Below, in pieces: positions 1 to 8,625 of a stretch of DNA of 64,000 nucleotides. Position 1 is the stretch's first letter, and each line of letters begins with the position of its first letter. A program made the position numbers and the translations under genes. The notes below the pieces were generated by a model. It was not told the DNA's origin. It ran no database searches and saw only the letters and a list, made by a program, of their open reading frames with translations. The stretch comes from Leptospira biflexa (GTDB lineage Bacteria > Spirochaetota > DYNZ01): positions 1 through 64,000 of the forward strand of contig DYNZ01000008.1 in assembly GCA_020720805.1 (NCBI GenBank), given 5' to 3'.

Positions 1-2
1 GG

Positions 3-435
3 GTTCCTTTTTATCAACTAAAATCAAACTCTAACGGAATAAGGGACAATTTCAGCGCGCAATCAAGGGGTGCAATTGGAACAGGCACGCACCAGCTATG
101 ACAAGCTAATGCGCGATATCCGCAACGAACTGGATTCCCTTTTGGAGGAGACCGCCACGTTAAAGGATGTTTACGCGAATGCAGTCAAATCAGAAGAGTT
201 AGCCAGGAGATATTATCTGGGAGTCATGCAGAGATATCGTCAGGGTCGTTTTTCTGCAATGATGATCAAAGAGGCTATGGACAATTATACCAAATCAAGG
301 TTGGTAGCCACGAAAACCCTGGTCGGTTATAACATCGCCGGATTGCGCCTGGATTTTTCCCAGAATCGGGTTTTCGAACGATTTGGTATTTCAGAAAAAT
401 TTATTCTTGGCACTCTGCGCCAATTTGCAAAGTAA
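3..435 (+). CDS. TolC-family outer-membrane efflux protein, C-terminal part, apparent frameshift
   Basis: This is the C-terminal end of an outer-membrane efflux (TolC/OEP) protein, the channel part of a tripartite exporter. It begins before the window. From position 67 on, the protein is a long amphipathic helical stretch (QARTSYDKLMRDIRNEL, then ELARRYYLGVMQRYRQG, then YTKSRLVATKTLVGYNIAGLRL), which is the periplasmic coiled-coil arrangement of this family. Upstream, the matching reading continues in another frame (positions 3-68, starting VPFYQLKSNSNGIRD), and removing one G from the GGGG run at 67-70 would join the two. A GTG at 70 is therefore unlikely to be a true start. The family assignment is by sequence pattern only. 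Confidence 0.6.
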
Positions 436-440
436 ATCTT

Positions 441-575
441 CTAAAATTCCAACTCGTCATCGCAGTGCGGGCATACCCAAAAGCCCGCATTGCAGCCAGT
501 TTGATTTTGCTCCCAGATCATCTCATTGCCGCATTCGGGACATATTTTTCCCTGGGGAGATTCAATGGGTTTCAT
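441..575 (-). CDS. small zinc-ribbon protein (44 aa)
   Basis: A very short gene read from ATG at 575 to TAG at 441. The product has two CxxC knuckles, ICPECGNEM and WVCPHCDDELEF, about 20 residues apart, which is a treble-clef or zinc-ribbon pattern expected to bind one zinc. Its start overlaps the stop of the upstream membrane-protein gene in an ATGA arrangement (572-575), so translational coupling is likely, and this supports it as real despite its size. It is the last gene of the minus-strand operon that starts with slyD. The function is unknown. It may bind nucleic acid or a protein partner. Confidence 0.65.
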   Translation of the reverse strand: MKPIESPQGKICPECGNEMIWEQNQTGCNAGFWVCPHCDDELEF

Positions 576-1312
576 GAGCGAATGAACCAGGCTATCCAAA
601 TTGCGCCAATTAGCGAGATAATCATAACAGCGAATATCAAGAACCAGGTGCGGCGCATCAGGCGTCGATGTATAACCTGAAGCGGGATAAATTCAAGCTC
701 TATGACTGGTTTGGTTTGGTTTTTGCGGACATGGGTAGCAAAATCTTTCTGAAATGGGGCATAGGAGATATCAAGCAATTTGGCCAGTTCTTTTGCTTTA
801 TTTTCATTGTTGGGAGCTTTGCTGTCCAAAAATATGTTGCCAAATCGAATAACGTTTCCTGTTTTCAGGATCAGCGCGATAAAGTACTCCATGCGTCCGC
901 TTCCTCTTATCCTTTGGTATTTGGCAAAAATAGTAATCATGGCTAGGTCTTGAAAGCTGAACTTCCGTTTTTTGCTTTTCCAGAAAAAGATTTTCCTGTA
1001 CAGGGAGATTTCTCGGTTGTAAATATCTATCAGGTAGTGCTCATCAAGAAAAATTCTTGCTGTAACAGATGAGACAAGGATGCTAGAAACAAGAATGATA
1101 GGGTTGGCGTAGGTTTCCCAGTAATCCATCCAGGATATTCTCTGAAAAATGGCAATAACGCCAAAAAAGATCTCAACGAGAAATGCCAGCAAGGCTGAGG
1201 CCGTCAACGTGCTTTCCAGATTTGTTTCAAAGTCAGCCCGATAGATACCGTCCCGGATCATCTCGATATCCAGGGACGTAAGTAATTTTTTTAATGCATC
1301 TGGGGTATCCAT
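572..1312 (-). CDS. membrane protein of unknown function, 246 aa
   Basis: I do not recognise the family. The protein has two hydrophobic segments near the N-terminus (about residues 37-57 and 68-88), a central soluble stretch of about 120 residues with mixed alpha/beta character (FSFQDLAMITIFAKYQRI and YFIALILKTGNVIRFGNIF read like the strands of a PH-like or bPH domain), and one C-terminal membrane segment ending IWIAWFIRS. The start at 1312 follows the stop of the broken upstream gene by 25 bp. It is co-directional with slyD and the EamA gene and is coupled by ATGA to the zinc-ribbon gene. A role at the inner membrane is likely, with no further function deduced. Confidence 0.7.
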   Translation of the reverse strand: MDTPDALKKLLTSLDIEMIRDGIYRADFETNLESTLTASALLAFLVEIFFGVIAIFQRISWMDYWETYANPIILVSSILVSSVTARIFLDEHYLIDIYNREISLYRKIFFWKSKKRKFSFQDLAMITIFAKYQRIRGSGRMEYFIALILKTGNVIRFGNIFLDSKAPNNENKAKELAKLLDISYAPFQKDFATHVRKNQTKPVIELEFIPLQVIHRRLMRRTWFLIFAVMIISLIGAIWIAWFIRS

Positions 1313-1337
1313 AAAAACCGTACTATATAATTAAGCT

Positions 1338-2205
1338 TTACTCAGCTTTTTTTGTGATAGCAGCTGGATGGTAGCTGATGGTGATGCGAAAATAGTGATC
1401 CTTTACGTTTGCCTTGACATCCTTGAACTCGTTAGAGAAATTCATTTTATGAATATCACCATATATGTATAGCCACTGGGTGGATAGGCCGGCGCGCATA
1501 CGCCAATTCAGACCAGCCCAGAATTGCCAGCGGTTGAATAGCTCTTCACCTAAATTATTATCCGGTGTAAAGTTGAGAAAAATTTCTGGGCCAGCGAATA
1601 GGTAGAGTACATTTTTTATCAGAGGGAAGGATGCCGCTACGAAGAATCGTCCAATCAGGGTATTGTTGAGTTGTGCCGTAGTCTAAGCCTGTTGCAGGAT
1701 CAACATCATTCGGGTCATCACCAGGAAAAAGGTTCCAGAATAGGATATGACCAGTAAGAGCGAAACCAGAAAACGGAACAGTAAAGCCATTGTAGATTTC
1801 CATGGTATGACGAAAATAGCTCTGACGGTTATTCGCTTCCGAGGGCCAGTTCCATTGAGGTCTGTACAAAATTCGAGAAGTAAGTTTAACGCCAGCCGCA
1901 TTGGTCCGCAGCGTGGGTCCAAACCAGAGCTCATTGAGCCAATTTTTATCGATACTTTACGACTTGGTAGTCGTGCTAGAGCTGGCTGTTGTCGTTGTTT
2001 TTTCAAGGTTGAGGAGATAGTTGTAACGGTATCCAGCCATTAGGAAAAAGCTGAAACCATTTTGTACGGGGATATCTGCGTTGATGCGCCACCAAAATTG
2101 AGCCCTTTCCGTCTCTGTTGTGATCGACGTTTTCGCGCTCAGATCGATCTGCAATGTAAAAAAAAAGGCGACCCATAGAATAAAAATTTTTGAATACTTT
2201 CTCAT
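1338..2205 (-). pseudogene. DUF2490-like outer-membrane protein gene, broken by a stop and a frameshift
   Basis: The gene starts at ATG 2205, overlapping the EamA stop as ATGA. It encodes a signal peptide (KIFILWVAFFFTLQIDLSA), then QFWWRINADIPVQNGFSFF and RYNYLL. The frame is closed by TAA at 1957-1959 after a Thr/Ser-rich stretch, but the same frame reads on beyond the stop (NWLNELWFGPTLRTNAAG, then YFRHTMEIYNGF). Near 1674-1680 the sensible reading moves to another frame (LNNTLIGRFFVAASFPLI, then FNRWQFWAGLNWRMRAGLS, ending HPAAITKKAE at 1338). Alternating aromatic strands and the Trp-rich ends resemble DUF2490 beta-barrels. It is either a decayed gene or two sequence errors. The family name is tentative, but the disrupted single gene is well supported. 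Confidence 0.7.
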
Positions 2206-3176
2206 TTTGTTCTCCCTGGAAGATAGTTACTCGTAACGATTATGATTCCAAGCAGTGTCAGCACGCTGCCAATCAATAAAGTGATACTGATGCTTTCACG
2301 TCCTGATACGATAGATAAAAGAGCGCTCCAGAAGGGCGAGGTAAAAGCGAGCGGTAATACCAGAGAAAGTTCGCCCTTTCGCATAGCGATGTAAAAGAGG
2401 ATCATTCCTATAGAGCCAGCTAATACCCCTTCAAATAGAATCATAATGAAAAGGTCTGGTGCATGAAATTGCCAGGCTGATAGAATTTCTTTGGCTAGGT
2501 TGCTTTGGAAGTACTCTCCAGCGCTGAGCGAAACAATCAGTAAAAGAAGGAATGCTGTCAAGGTACGAATGGTGATACCCGTGAGAGAGGAGATGTTCCC
2601 CCGCTTCATCCCCTTTTTACCGAAAAACCCGCCGATACCCCAGCAAATTCCCGTGAAGAGTGCCAGATATTCGATGCGCCAGGAGAGGAGATCCTGTGCC
2701 GGCAACCGTACCAGGGCTGGCGCGTCGGTAATGGCGGCGATTCCCAGGAATGTTACCAGGATGCCGACTGTCCGAGTCAGGGAAAGTTTTTCATCCCCGG
2801 ATCCCACGGCCAGAAGAGTTCCCCAAAGGGGTGTGGTAAAGGCCAGGGGCATTACAAGGGTGAGGTTGCCGCCAGTCAGGGAGATATAAAAAAGAAGCAT
2901 ACCCAGGCTGCCGGCCAACACCCCCTCAAATGCGAGGATGAGAAAAATTGCTGAGGAATCTGTGAGCCAGGCCCTTTTGATTTCTGAAAAAAAGGAGAGA
3001 TGAAATTTTTTTCCAAACCTCCAATAGACCAGGAAGAAGACCAGGAGTGATACACCGACTCTCAGGATGATTCCGGAAAGCGAGGAGATCCCCGCCTGGT
3101 GCATTGCGTGCTTTCCCAAATAGGCGCCGCCGGCCCAGCTTATACCGGTGGCTAGGGCTAAAGACTCGATCCGCAT
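2202..3176 (-). CDS. EamA/DMT-family transporter
   Basis: A drug/metabolite-transporter superfamily permease of 324 residues with about ten membrane helices arranged as two homologous EamA halves. The internal duplication is plain: FEGVLAGSLGMLLFYISL with LVMPLAFTTPLW in the first half, FEGVLAGSIGMILFYIAM with LVLPLAFTSPFW in the second. Family members export or import small metabolites such as amino acids and their derivatives. The substrate cannot be read from the sequence. The gene lies 21 bp downstream of slyD and its stop overlaps the next start, so it belongs to a five-gene minus-strand operon. Confidence 0.9.
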   Translation of the reverse strand: MRIESLALATGISWAGGAYLGKHAMHQAGISSLSGIILRVGVSLLVFFLVYWRFGKKFHLSFFSEIKRAWLTDSSAIFLILAFEGVLAGSLGMLLFYISLTGGNLTLVMPLAFTTPLWGTLLAVGSGDEKLSLTRTVGILVTFLGIAAITDAPALVRLPAQDLLSWRIEYLALFTGICWGIGGFFGKKGMKRGNISSLTGITIRTLTAFLLLLIVSLSAGEYFQSNLAKEILSAWQFHAPDLFIMILFEGVLAGSIGMILFYIAMRKGELSLVLPLAFTSPFWSALLSIVSGRESISITLLIGSVLTLLGIIIVTSNYLPGRTK

Positions 3177-3197
3177 ATTCCCTTTTACGGCACCAGA

Positions 3198-3725
3198 TTA
3201 GTGGTTATGGTGTCCGCAATTTGTGCATTCATGGTCGTCATCATGGTGATGGTGATCATTGGGATTATGCACATGTCCATGTTCCAGCTCTTCCGAGCTG
3301 GCATCGCGGATGTCCACGATCTTCACGTCAAATTTTAATGTTACGCCAGCGAGGGGGTGGTTTAAATCAAGGGTGATATCGTCGCCGACCACATGAGAAA
3401 CATAGGCAACCTGGATGCCCTCGTCGGTCTGCATCTGAAATTGCATCCCTACCTCGATATTTTCAACTCCGTGAAAGAGGGATCGGTTATATACCTGAAC
3501 CAGCTCCTCTTCCCGCTCTCCATATCCCTCTGCTGGCTCCACCTGCACCTGGAAGGAGTCGCCAACTTTTTTGCCAGCCATCTCGCGCTCCAACCCGGGA
3601 ATGATATTCCCAAAGCCGTGAAGATAGGGTAGCGGTTCACCTTCCGGAGATTCGTCAATGAGCTCGCCATCAAGATCCGTGAGTTTGTAGGCAAAAGAGA
3701 CAACCAGTTTATCAGCTACCTGCAT
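3198..3725 (-). CDS. slyD: FKBP-type peptidyl-prolyl isomerase, SlyD type
   Basis: A cytoplasmic peptidyl-prolyl cis-trans isomerase and chaperone of the SlyD class, 175 residues. The N-terminal FKBP half contains the characteristic PLPYLHGFGNIIPGLE and, after the inserted-in-flap domain (AEGYGEREEELVQVY), the strand NHPLAGVTLKFDVKI. The C-terminus is a metal-binding tail rich in His, Asp and Cys (HGHVHNPNDHHHHDDDHE, CTNCGHHNH), typical of SlyD proteins that handle Ni2+ or Zn2+. Its length fits the family. It is the first gene of the minus-strand operon. A metal-homeostasis role for the downstream zinc-ribbon protein is only speculation. Confidence 0.93.
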   Translation of the reverse strand: MQVADKLVVSFAYKLTDLDGELIDESPEGEPLPYLHGFGNIIPGLEREMAGKKVGDSFQVQVEPAEGYGEREEELVQVYNRSLFHGVENIEVGMQFQMQTDEGIQVAYVSHVVGDDITLDLNHPLAGVTLKFDVKIVDIRDASSEELEHGHVHNPNDHHHHDDDHECTNCGHHNH

Positions 3726-4050
3726 GCAAATACCTCTACATTTTTTGGATTTCTACTGCCTGTGGAAAATTGGTGCCCATAAGGATCAAAGCTCAGTTGT
3801 CGAGGCAAAGCATTCAGGGGCAAAAAAAATAATCCGGCAGCGATATTGCAGGCACGCTATCAGGTTCTATCTGGAATGTCCAGCATTGTCAAAACCTGGG
3901 AGTAGAAAAAACTGATGAAAAAAGAGTTCTCCAGAAAAAGGGATTGCAACATGATGAATTGTCAGTAATGATTCCTCTTAATGTTAAGGAATTATGATTG
4001 TAAAGTGGATTTATTTTTCCCATGGGATGATGGTGGCACGGAGGAGTCTA
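3726..4050. other. intergenic region between slyD and the DUF4349 genes
   Basis: No convincing gene is seen. The region lies between divergent genes and must hold both promoters. A weak sigma70-like pair, TTGCAA and AATGAT with a 17-nt spacer, lies about 80 bp before the 4051 start. No terminator or known RNA motif was recognised. Confidence 0.4.
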
Positions 4051-5211
4051 ATGAGGCGTAAGGGAACCCTGATTCTAAGCTTTCTGTTTATTCTCTCTAT
4101 CTTGAACGGTTGTGCAGCGAAGCTGGGCGGTGGCCTCTCCGGGGAGCTGGCAAGTCAGCGCTACCGAACTTATGAGCCTGCCGTTGAAGCAAAAAAGAGG
4201 GAATCTTCGGATAAGGTTAGCTCGCAAAAATCGGATAAGGGCTCCGCCAGAATGATGGTGTATCGCGCTTCCCTGGAGTTAGAGGTGGCGAACCAGGACG
4301 ACGCTGTGAAAAAGGTAGAGCGATTCCTCCTGGAGAGTAAGGGGTTTATCGAAAAATCACAACTGCGGCAGGATCATCACGAAAAGTCCTGGTTTGTGAT
4401 TCGGGTGCCTGCCGAGCACTTTCGTAAACTTCTGGCTGAGCTGGAAACCTTAGGGCAGGTTTTACAAAGGAGTCTTAGTACGGAGGATATCACCGATCAG
4501 TATCAGGCCATGACGTTGCGGCAAGATCTGCTTAGTCGAACTCTGGCGCGATTGCAGGCGATGTTGATACAGGTAAGGGAGATCAAAGAAAAAATTCGCA
4601 TTTTGCAGGAGATCAGCAGGTTACAAAAGGAGCTGGAGCAGCTGCGTAAAGATAGGGAGTATTGGGCAAATCAGGCGGCTTACTCCACAATCTCCCTCAC
4701 AATCGGAATCAGGCAGGAAAAGTCCTTAGAGCTCATGGCCTCGTCCTACTTTTACTGGGTTCGCAGCCTAAATCCCCGCGAACGATCCCTTTTTAAGGAA
4801 TCCGACGTAACGCTACCTCAGCCAAAGGATTTTTTTGATAAGAGCAAGGACTTTCGTAAAAAAAAGGCTGACTACCTATATGGCTCCTACTCATCCACAA
4901 TGATCCGGACTGGTGCTGTGGAAAACTATCCCAGAGGCGATCTAAATTTTTGGACAGTCGCGTTACGAAAAGAGATGAAGCAGCGAAACTATGAACTACT
5001 GACTGGCAAGCAGTGGCAAAGAAACGGAATTACCCTTACTTACCAGGCTTATGAGTTTATTCAGGGGCATGAAAAGAGATTCTATGAGATTCTCCTTGAG
5101 GTATCCCCAAAGAAAATTAATGTAGTCGAGATCTATTATCCTGATATTCAGGCCTGCAAGCAGGAGAAGCGTTACGTGCATCAGTCTATAGCAGAAATGA
5201 AAAGGGGTTGA
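4051..5211 (+). CDS. DUF4349-type lipoprotein
   Basis: A lipoprotein of 386 residues with an N-terminal signal peptide ending in a lipobox (LSILNGCAAK), so it is exported and lipid-anchored. Residues about 65-215 match the DUF4349 layout: RMMVYRASLELEVANQDDAV, a FVIRVPAEHFRKLLAELE block, SLSTEDITDQYQAMTLR, then a long coiled coil (IKEKIRILQEISRLQKELEQ) and SLTIGI. The C-terminal 170 residues (FYWVRSLNPRER onward) look like a separate domain of unknown role. ATG 4051 is chosen because a GGAGG lies seven bases upstream and the signal peptide then starts properly; a longer start at 3994 has no ribosome site. It forms an operon with the next two genes. Confidence 0.75.
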   Translation: MRRKGTLILSFLFILSILNGCAAKLGGGLSGELASQRYRTYEPAVEAKKRESSDKVSSQKSDKGSARMMVYRASLELEVANQDDAVKKVERFLLESKGFIEKSQLRQDHHEKSWFVIRVPAEHFRKLLAELETLGQVLQRSLSTEDITDQYQAMTLRQDLLSRTLARLQAMLIQVREIKEKIRILQEISRLQKELEQLRKDREYWANQAAYSTISLTIGIRQEKSLELMASSYFYWVRSLNPRERSLFKESDVTLPQPKDFFDKSKDFRKKKADYLYGSYSSTMIRTGAVENYPRGDLNFWTVALRKEMKQRNYELLTGKQWQRNGITLTYQAYEFIQGHEKRFYEILLEVSPKKINVVEIYYPDIQACKQEKRYVHQSIAEMKRG

Positions 5212-5213
5212 TT

Positions 5214-5825
5214 ATGCGTCAGACCGGACTCCTCATCTCTTTTATACTTCTCTTTGTTTCGCATACGATTTGGGCCCAGGAGAAAAATACCCTGGAAACG
5301 CACATCTTTGAGGTGAAGAGCTCGCAATCCGGTATGTATGAACAGCGGCTCCTGGAACAGAATGCGAAACTGGGTGGCTATCTGGTACAGCAAACGAGGC
5401 ATGGAAATCAAAGCCGTTTGACAATTCGTGTTCCCCGAGGAGAACAGAGCAAACAGATTCTGGATATGGTAAAGTCATGGCAATTTCAGATAAAGTACGC
5501 TCAGGAACTGGACGATCGACGCAGAGAGATGTTAAATCTACAGACGGATGTTGAAACAGGGCAGCGGCATTACGAAAAACTGGTTGGGCTGATGCAGAAC
5601 GCCGGTCTTGAGAACTCTCTGGAACTGGAAAGAGAGATGTTGGAGGTAATCAGCAAGTTGGAGCAAGCCCGGGGGCGGATGCAATTTATTGAAAAACGTT
5701 CGCAATGGGTAGAGCTGCGCATCTCCTTTTTCATGACAGAAGCTGTTCAAAAAAAGAGAACTGCGGAATTGAAAATTCCCTGGTTGCGCTCTTTGTCCCT
5801 ATCCGGATTTTTAGAAAATTTTTAG
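5214..5825 (+). CDS. exported DUF4349-like protein
   Basis: About 203 residues with a cleavable signal peptide (LLISFILLFVSHTIWAQ). The mature part resembles a short version of the DUF4349 domain of the preceding gene: a strand of the form SRLTIRVPRGEQSKQILDMV, a coiled-coil section (LELEREMLEVISKLEQARG) and a strand QWVELRISFF. It therefore looks like a diverged tandem paralogue. ATG 5214 is preferred over TTG 5208 because AAAGGGG ends seven bases before it. The gene follows the upstream stop by two bases, so coupling is likely. The function is not known. An envelope role is inferred from the signal peptide and neighbours. Confidence 0.65.
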   Translation: MRQTGLLISFILLFVSHTIWAQEKNTLETHIFEVKSSQSGMYEQRLLEQNAKLGGYLVQQTRHGNQSRLTIRVPRGEQSKQILDMVKSWQFQIKYAQELDDRRREMLNLQTDVETGQRHYEKLVGLMQNAGLENSLELEREMLEVISKLEQARGRMQFIEKRSQWVELRISFFMTEAVQKKRTAELKIPWLRSLSLSGFLENF

Positions 5826-5837
5826 GTGGTAATCAGG

Positions 5838-6296
5838 ATGAACCCATTCGTAAAATCAGGGATATTGGCTCTTTTAAGTTTGCTGCTGTTTGCTTGCGAG
5901 ACAGTTTCCATGAAAGCACCCCAAGATTTTGTGGTCTATGATAAAGAAAAATCACCCTTTCGGGCCATTTCCGCAGATGGAGTTCGCCTGCGCGTCAGAA
6001 TTGAAAAAAATGAGCCTAAAGGGGACTCAGGTCTCTGGCAAAAATTGATGCTGCGCTACCTCCAGGAGAGCGGCTATCGGATTGTGGAGACAGGGGATCT
6101 GGTCAACAATGGAGTTCAAGGTTTTTATTTTATCTCTCTGTACCATTTCGCCAGAGAGGATTACATCTATCTCACCTCTTTTTTTCCGTCAGGAGAGAAG
6201 CTCTATATTGTTGAAGCTGCCGGTATCTATAAAGATTTTATGCCAAGGAAAAAAGATCTGCTGGCCTCAATAAAAACGTTAAAGGTTGAGAAATAG
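5838..6296 (+). CDS. small lipoprotein, 152 aa
   Basis: The N-terminus is a lipoprotein signal (FVKSGILALLSLLLFAC, Cys being the lipidation site). The remaining 130 residues contain VVYDKEKSPFRAISADGVRLRVR and LQESGYRIVETGD, ending in a Lys-rich tail. The spacing of strands suggests a compact alpha/beta lipoprotein, possibly binding or stabilising the two DUF4349 neighbours. ATG 5838 is chosen over GTG 5826 because TAGGTGG lies eight bases upstream and the signal peptide is then normal. It is the third gene of the operon and ends tail to tail with ppk. I do not recognise the family. Confidence 0.6.
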   Translation: MNPFVKSGILALLSLLLFACETVSMKAPQDFVVYDKEKSPFRAISADGVRLRVRIEKNEPKGDSGLWQKLMLRYLQESGYRIVETGDLVNNGVQGFYFISLYHFAREDYIYLTSFFPSGEKLYIVEAAGIYKDFMPRKKDLLASIKTLKVEK

Positions 6297-6297
6297 A

Positions 6298-8601
6298 TTA
6301 TTCTTCTTCTGTAATTAATTTTTTCTCCTGAATTTTTTTACGGTGAGTTTCAGGGGTTATTCCTAAGGTCTGCGCAGCCTCGGTATAATCTCGGGGCTTG
6401 ATTAGCTCCGCCAGATTGCTTTCTGATGTATCGCCCATCTCTTCTGTTTTTTCTCTTTCAATAGCAAGTTGCATAAAGACTGCCTGGCTGCGGAAAGATT
6501 TTTTCCGGTTGCGGCGAATTTTTACGTAGCTTCCGTCGTTTTTAAGGACTCTTGCTTTGACATTGTCGGCAAATATAACCGCGAGAATCTCATTGATAAT
6601 TCGTTGCTTCAAGCTCTCCTCTTCAATGGGAAAGACAACTTCGACGCGACGGATAAAGTTGCGCGGCATCCAGTCTGCGCTTCCAATATAAACAAGTTGT
6701 TTACCACCATGATGGAAGTAGTAAATGCGGCTGTGCTCGAGAAATCGATCCACTATGCTGATAACCTGAATATTGTCTGACACCCCTGGAATTCCTGGTC
6801 GCAGACAGCAGATACCGCGAATATTTAAGTCAATGCGAACGCCAGCCTGACTGGCAGCGTAAATGGCTTTGATGATATCCGCATCTACCAGGGAGTTCAT
6901 CTTGGCTATGATGTGCCCATTTCCTAAGGTTTTATGAAATTTTATCTCATCATGAATGAATTCCAGCATTCTATCTTTAAGGCCGATCGGCGCTGCAATA
7001 ATTTTTAGCCAATGGGGATTCTGGTAATATCCTGTCAGCAGATTAAACAGCTCGGAGATATCGCTGCCAAAATCATCACGGCATGTGAATAACCCCAGGT
7101 CGGTATAGAGTTTCGCGGTGCTGGGATTGTAATTGCCTGTGCCCAGATGGATATAGCGCCGTAGCTTATCGTCCTCCTTGCGCACGACCTGCAAAACCTT
7201 GCAGTGAGTTTTCAGACCCACAAAGCCGTACACAACATGGACGCCGGCCTTCTCTAAGGCGCGCGCCCAGCTAATGTTATTCTCTTCATCAAAACGCGCC
7301 TTGAGTTCGATGAGGGCTGTGACCTGCTTTCCATTTTCCACAGCTTTTACCAGAGCGTCGATGATAGGGCTATCTCCGCTAGTTCGATAGAGGGAGAGTT
7401 TGATCGCCAGTACATTTGGATCCTCTGCGGCGCTATTCACAAAATCTACCACAGGACTGAAAGACTCAAAAGGATGGTGCAGCAGAACATCGCCGGCAGC
7501 GATGATATCAAAGATATTTCCTTTTCCTTTCAGGGCTTTGGGAATATTTGGTGTAAAGCTTTCGTCGCGGAGGTGCTTTAGGTCGGGATTTTGATAAATA
7601 AACATTAAGTCCGGCAAGTTGATCGGACCGTTAATATGATATAAATCCTTGGTTGTGAGATTCAGGGATTTGAGCAGCATTTTGGTCAGGTTGGGTGAAA
7701 CATTTTTTTCCAACTCGAGTCTTACGGCTTCACCACGCTCCCGTTTACGCAGCTCCTCTTCAATGATGGTGAGAAGATCCTCCTGCTCCTCTTCATCGAT
7801 AAAGAGATCTGCGTTTCGCGTTACCCTAAAGGTTCCAATATCCATAACAGAAAAACCTGGAAAGAGCCTTTCCGCGAAGTACTTTATGATCTCTCCAAGC
7901 GGGATATAGATGTGACCAACCCCTTTATGCGGAATGCTGACAAAACGCTTGATAACAGAGGGAACCTGCACCACGGCGAAATAAGATTTTTCGTCATTGC
8001 GCCTTTTTTTTTCCTTTAGTAGAATCGCCAGGTTCAGGGTTCTGTTCCCCAGTTGAGGGAAGGGGTGGCCGGGGTCTATGGCTAGGGGAGTCAAAACAGC
8101 GTACACCTGCTTCATAAAGTAATCTGTAACAAATTGAAGCTGGGTTCGGTTGAGATCGGCAATTTTAGCCAGAAAAATATGGTTTTTTTTCAGGCCAGGT
8201 ACGATATCACGATGGAAAATTTTATATTGTGTATCCACCATGGGCCAAAGACGCATGTGAATGCGGTTTAGCTGCTCCTGGGGAGAGAGGTTGTCAGGGC
8301 CTGTTTCCGAAGCGCCTCTGACAAGTGACTGTTTAAGACCAGCGACGCGCACCATAAAGAATTCATCGAGATTGCTGGAAAAGATAGAGAGAAATTTTAA
8401 TCGCTCCAACAGAGGATGGCTTTTGTCTTGTGCCTCCTCAAGAACTCTGGCGTTGAATTCAAGCCAGCTTAGTTCGCGATTAAAATAAAAATCGGGGTTA
8501 TCAAGATTAATGGAACTTTTTATTCTTGTTCTGGAACGAACAGGTGTTCTGCTGGGTTTGTTAGGTGATTGGGGCGCGTTTTCGGGTGAATTTATATTCA
8601 T
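6298..8601 (-). CDS. ppk: polyphosphate kinase 1
   Basis: Polyphosphate kinase makes and degrades long-chain polyphosphate from the gamma phosphate of ATP. The 767 residues cover the N domain (FYFNRELSWLEFNARVLEE), the head domain (FFMVRVAGLKQ) and the two PLD-like catalytic C domains. The phosphorylated histidine lies in GLKTHCKV at about residue 466, followed by HLGTGNYNPSTAKLYTD, and the second catalytic histidine is in SRIYYFHHGG with GSADWMPRN. After the core there is a C-terminal tail of about 65 residues, rich in charged residues (KPRDYTEAAQTLGI), that is not part of the usual catalytic fold. Start ATG 8601 is in a typical place for the family. Confidence 0.96.
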   Translation of the reverse strand: MNINSPENAPQSPNKPSRTPVRSRTRIKSSINLDNPDFYFNRELSWLEFNARVLEEAQDKSHPLLERLKFLSIFSSNLDEFFMVRVAGLKQSLVRGASETGPDNLSPQEQLNRIHMRLWPMVDTQYKIFHRDIVPGLKKNHIFLAKIADLNRTQLQFVTDYFMKQVYAVLTPLAIDPGHPFPQLGNRTLNLAILLKEKKRRNDEKSYFAVVQVPSVIKRFVSIPHKGVGHIYIPLGEIIKYFAERLFPGFSVMDIGTFRVTRNADLFIDEEEQEDLLTIIEEELRKRERGEAVRLELEKNVSPNLTKMLLKSLNLTTKDLYHINGPINLPDLMFIYQNPDLKHLRDESFTPNIPKALKGKGNIFDIIAAGDVLLHHPFESFSPVVDFVNSAAEDPNVLAIKLSLYRTSGDSPIIDALVKAVENGKQVTALIELKARFDEENNISWARALEKAGVHVVYGFVGLKTHCKVLQVVRKEDDKLRRYIHLGTGNYNPSTAKLYTDLGLFTCRDDFGSDISELFNLLTGYYQNPHWLKIIAAPIGLKDRMLEFIHDEIKFHKTLGNGHIIAKMNSLVDADIIKAIYAASQAGVRIDLNIRGICCLRPGIPGVSDNIQVISIVDRFLEHSRIYYFHHGGKQLVYIGSADWMPRNFIRRVEVVFPIEEESLKQRIINEILAVIFADNVKARVLKNDGSYVKIRRNRKKSFRSQAVFMQLAIEREKTEEMGDTSESNLAELIKPRDYTEAAQTLGITPETHRKKIQEKKLITEEE

Positions 8602-8625
8602 AACTCATTTCTGTGGAAAATTCAA

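Noticed and set aside
2491-2889. 132-codon ORF opposite the EamA transporter
   Set aside because: Arg/Pro-rich shadow of membrane helices on the other strand.
3724-3915. 63-codon ORF in the slyD upstream gap
   Set aside because: No ribosome site, no recognisable composition, and it lies in the promoter region of divergent genes.
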